Positions 62,768 to 64,000 of a stretch of 64,000 nt of DNA are shown piece after piece. Both the position numbers and the translations under genes were made by a program. The notes below the pieces were generated by a model. That model searched no databases. It was not told the origin of the DNA and saw nothing but the letters and a program-made list of their open reading frames with translations. Within the stretch, counting starts at the first letter, position 1; every line of letters starts with the position of its first letter. The stretch is from Panax quinquefolius (taxonomy: Eukaryota > Streptophyta > Magnoliopsida > Apiales > Araliaceae), in NCBI GenBank assembly GCA_020205615.1, contig CM035168.1:128846795-128910794 (forward strand), written 5' to 3'.

Positions 62768-64000
62768 TGTAAGACCCCAGCTTTTATAAATAAAGATGAA
62801 TTTTCTATAAATATTATTTTTGAATATTATGGAATAAATTTGATATAATGTTATAGTTGTGGGTAATATTTATAAATTTTGCAAAGTAAGCAAGTTGTTA
62901 TAAAATATTCCTTTGGTCGGGGAATATTCTTTTTGTCGGGGAATATTCGTAATGCGACGGCTCGACCATTAGTGGACCCCTACAACTAAGTATTATCGTA
63001 GTTAGAAAATGACAAAATTATCTTTCTATAAAAATAACTACGGAGGTGTTACCGTTAAAATTGTTGAACTACCCGGTGGTAAAAGTACATGTACTGGCGT
63101 GGTTGCATAGTAGCACACGGCATTGATTATTGATCTTTACGTGAGAAGTCACTTTAGCTTATACTCAATTATTACTTTCACGATAATTCTTTGCGATCAT
63201 ATCTTTTATATTATTGATTCAATTATTGTCACAAGATCATCCGTATATAATATTTATATTATTAATTGAGACGACAAGTTATAAATGATTAATAATTGTT
63301 GAAAGATTAAAATGTGTTGATTAAAAATAAAATGATTTGTGGTAATATTTATTCAATCCTTGATGTATATAAAGAGTCATATTATGAGACGTTTGTGGTA
63401 AGTTTGATTATTTTATGGGGGCCCATATGTCATCATCTAAGAGTCTCTTCAATCGATAGTAATTACCTTTGTGAATAGTAATTACCTTCGTCGATAATAT
63501 TTACCTTCGCCAATAGTAATTACCTTCTTCAATAGTATTTATCTTCGTCGATAGTAATTACCTTTGTGAATAGTAATTACCTTCGTCAATAATAGTATTT
63601 ACCTTCAAAATCAATAGTAATTACCTTCTTGAATAGTAATTACATTCTTCAATAGTATTTACCTTCACATCATAGTAATTACCCTTCATGAATAGTAGTT
63701 GTCCTTCAATATTACCAAGAGTTAATCGCCTTCTTGATTGTTCCAAAGGTTAATTACCCTTCATGAAAATAGTAGTTGTCTCTTCATATTACCAAGAGTC
63801 ATTTTGACCCTTCGTTAAGACCAAGAGCCACCCTCGCTTTTCTATAAATAGAAATCTCATTCCTTCATTATTTCTTACGAATTCATTGAAACTACAGAGA
63901 GAAAACTATAGAGAAAGAAGAAAAAAGTATTCTACTATCACTTCTTTCCAATATTCAGTTCTTCTAAGGTAGGGAATATTATTTGTTGTATTGCCGTGAG
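62768..64000 (+). repeat. S2 LTR, plus orientation, 5' part (runs off the window)
   Basis: Starts TGTAAGACCCCAGC exactly at the break in Tat#2. It is related to the reverse complement of 51800-52663. TATA-like TCTATAAATAGAAA is at 63841-63852, then the same GAATTCATTGAAACTACAGAG leader as at 51890. The left target sequence would be ATATG (62763-62767); its partner is outside. Confidence 0.82.
63440..63790 (+). repeat. AATAGTAATTACCTTC minisatellite in S2 LTR
   Basis: More than 12 variable units of roughly 19-21 bases with the core AATAGTAATTACCTTC, lying just upstream of the TATA-like box. The core word GAATAGTAA is shared with the GTGAATAGTAACTC array of the S1 LTR. Confidence 0.88.

Overview
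This is plant nuclear DNA, most likely from a eudicot. It carries spliced genes for a plant RFT1, ribosomal protein eL15, the plastid protein LPA2 and an EXORDIUM-like protein. Introns are short and AT-rich with GT..AG borders. Most of the rest is nested Ty3/gypsy LTR retrotransposons of two typical plant lineages: Tat/Ogre-like, and Tekay/Del-like chromoviruses. I cannot name the species.

Layout. 1-11676 is host DNA with three clean genes: the 5' part of RFT1 (-), RPL15 (-, complete) and LPA2 (+, complete). 11677-42940 is one Tat-lineage retrotransposon that entered between LPA2 and an EXORDIUM-like gene and was then filled by later insertions. Its 5' LTR (11682-12329) and 3' LTR (42271-42935) are flanked by the same GTAGT target duplication. 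Inside it lie a chromovirus copy ('S1#1', 12355-24717) and a copia-like solo LTR (30636-41087, duplication CTTTG). That solo LTR was itself split by a second chromovirus copy ('S1#2', 30662-39224, duplication CCAAT). Between the insertions remain a decayed Tat pol, an 829-bp tandem array of alternating 42-bp units, and a long antisense gene (aORF).

43039-44065 is a broken EXORDIUM-like gene, the right-hand host neighbour. 44254-64000 is a second retrotransposon pile. It holds a truncated copy of a related chromovirus family ('S2'), a plus-strand S1 solo LTR, 495 bp of unassigned AT-rich DNA, S2 LTRs in tandem, an S2 element with little coding sequence left, a third S1 copy, a 100-N assembly gap, the gag/protease part of a second Tat element, and the start of a plus-strand S2 LTR that breaks this Tat copy.

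How it fits together. The three left genes are housekeeping or chloroplast genes with intact frames. RPL15 has the telo-box plus site II promoter layout usual for plant ribosomal protein genes. None of the retrotransposon copies looks able to move on its own: every gag-pol is frameshifted or deleted. S1#2 and S1#3 share the same internal deletions, which suggests an internally deleted, non-autonomous subfamily mobilised in trans. Many differences between LTR copies are 1-3 base swaps or indels at C/G-containing words, so part of the damage may be consensus error in methylated DNA. I found no new gene system. The most informative structure is the nest resolved by three exact target-site duplications, and the antisense gene whose reading phase continues across the insertion that split it.
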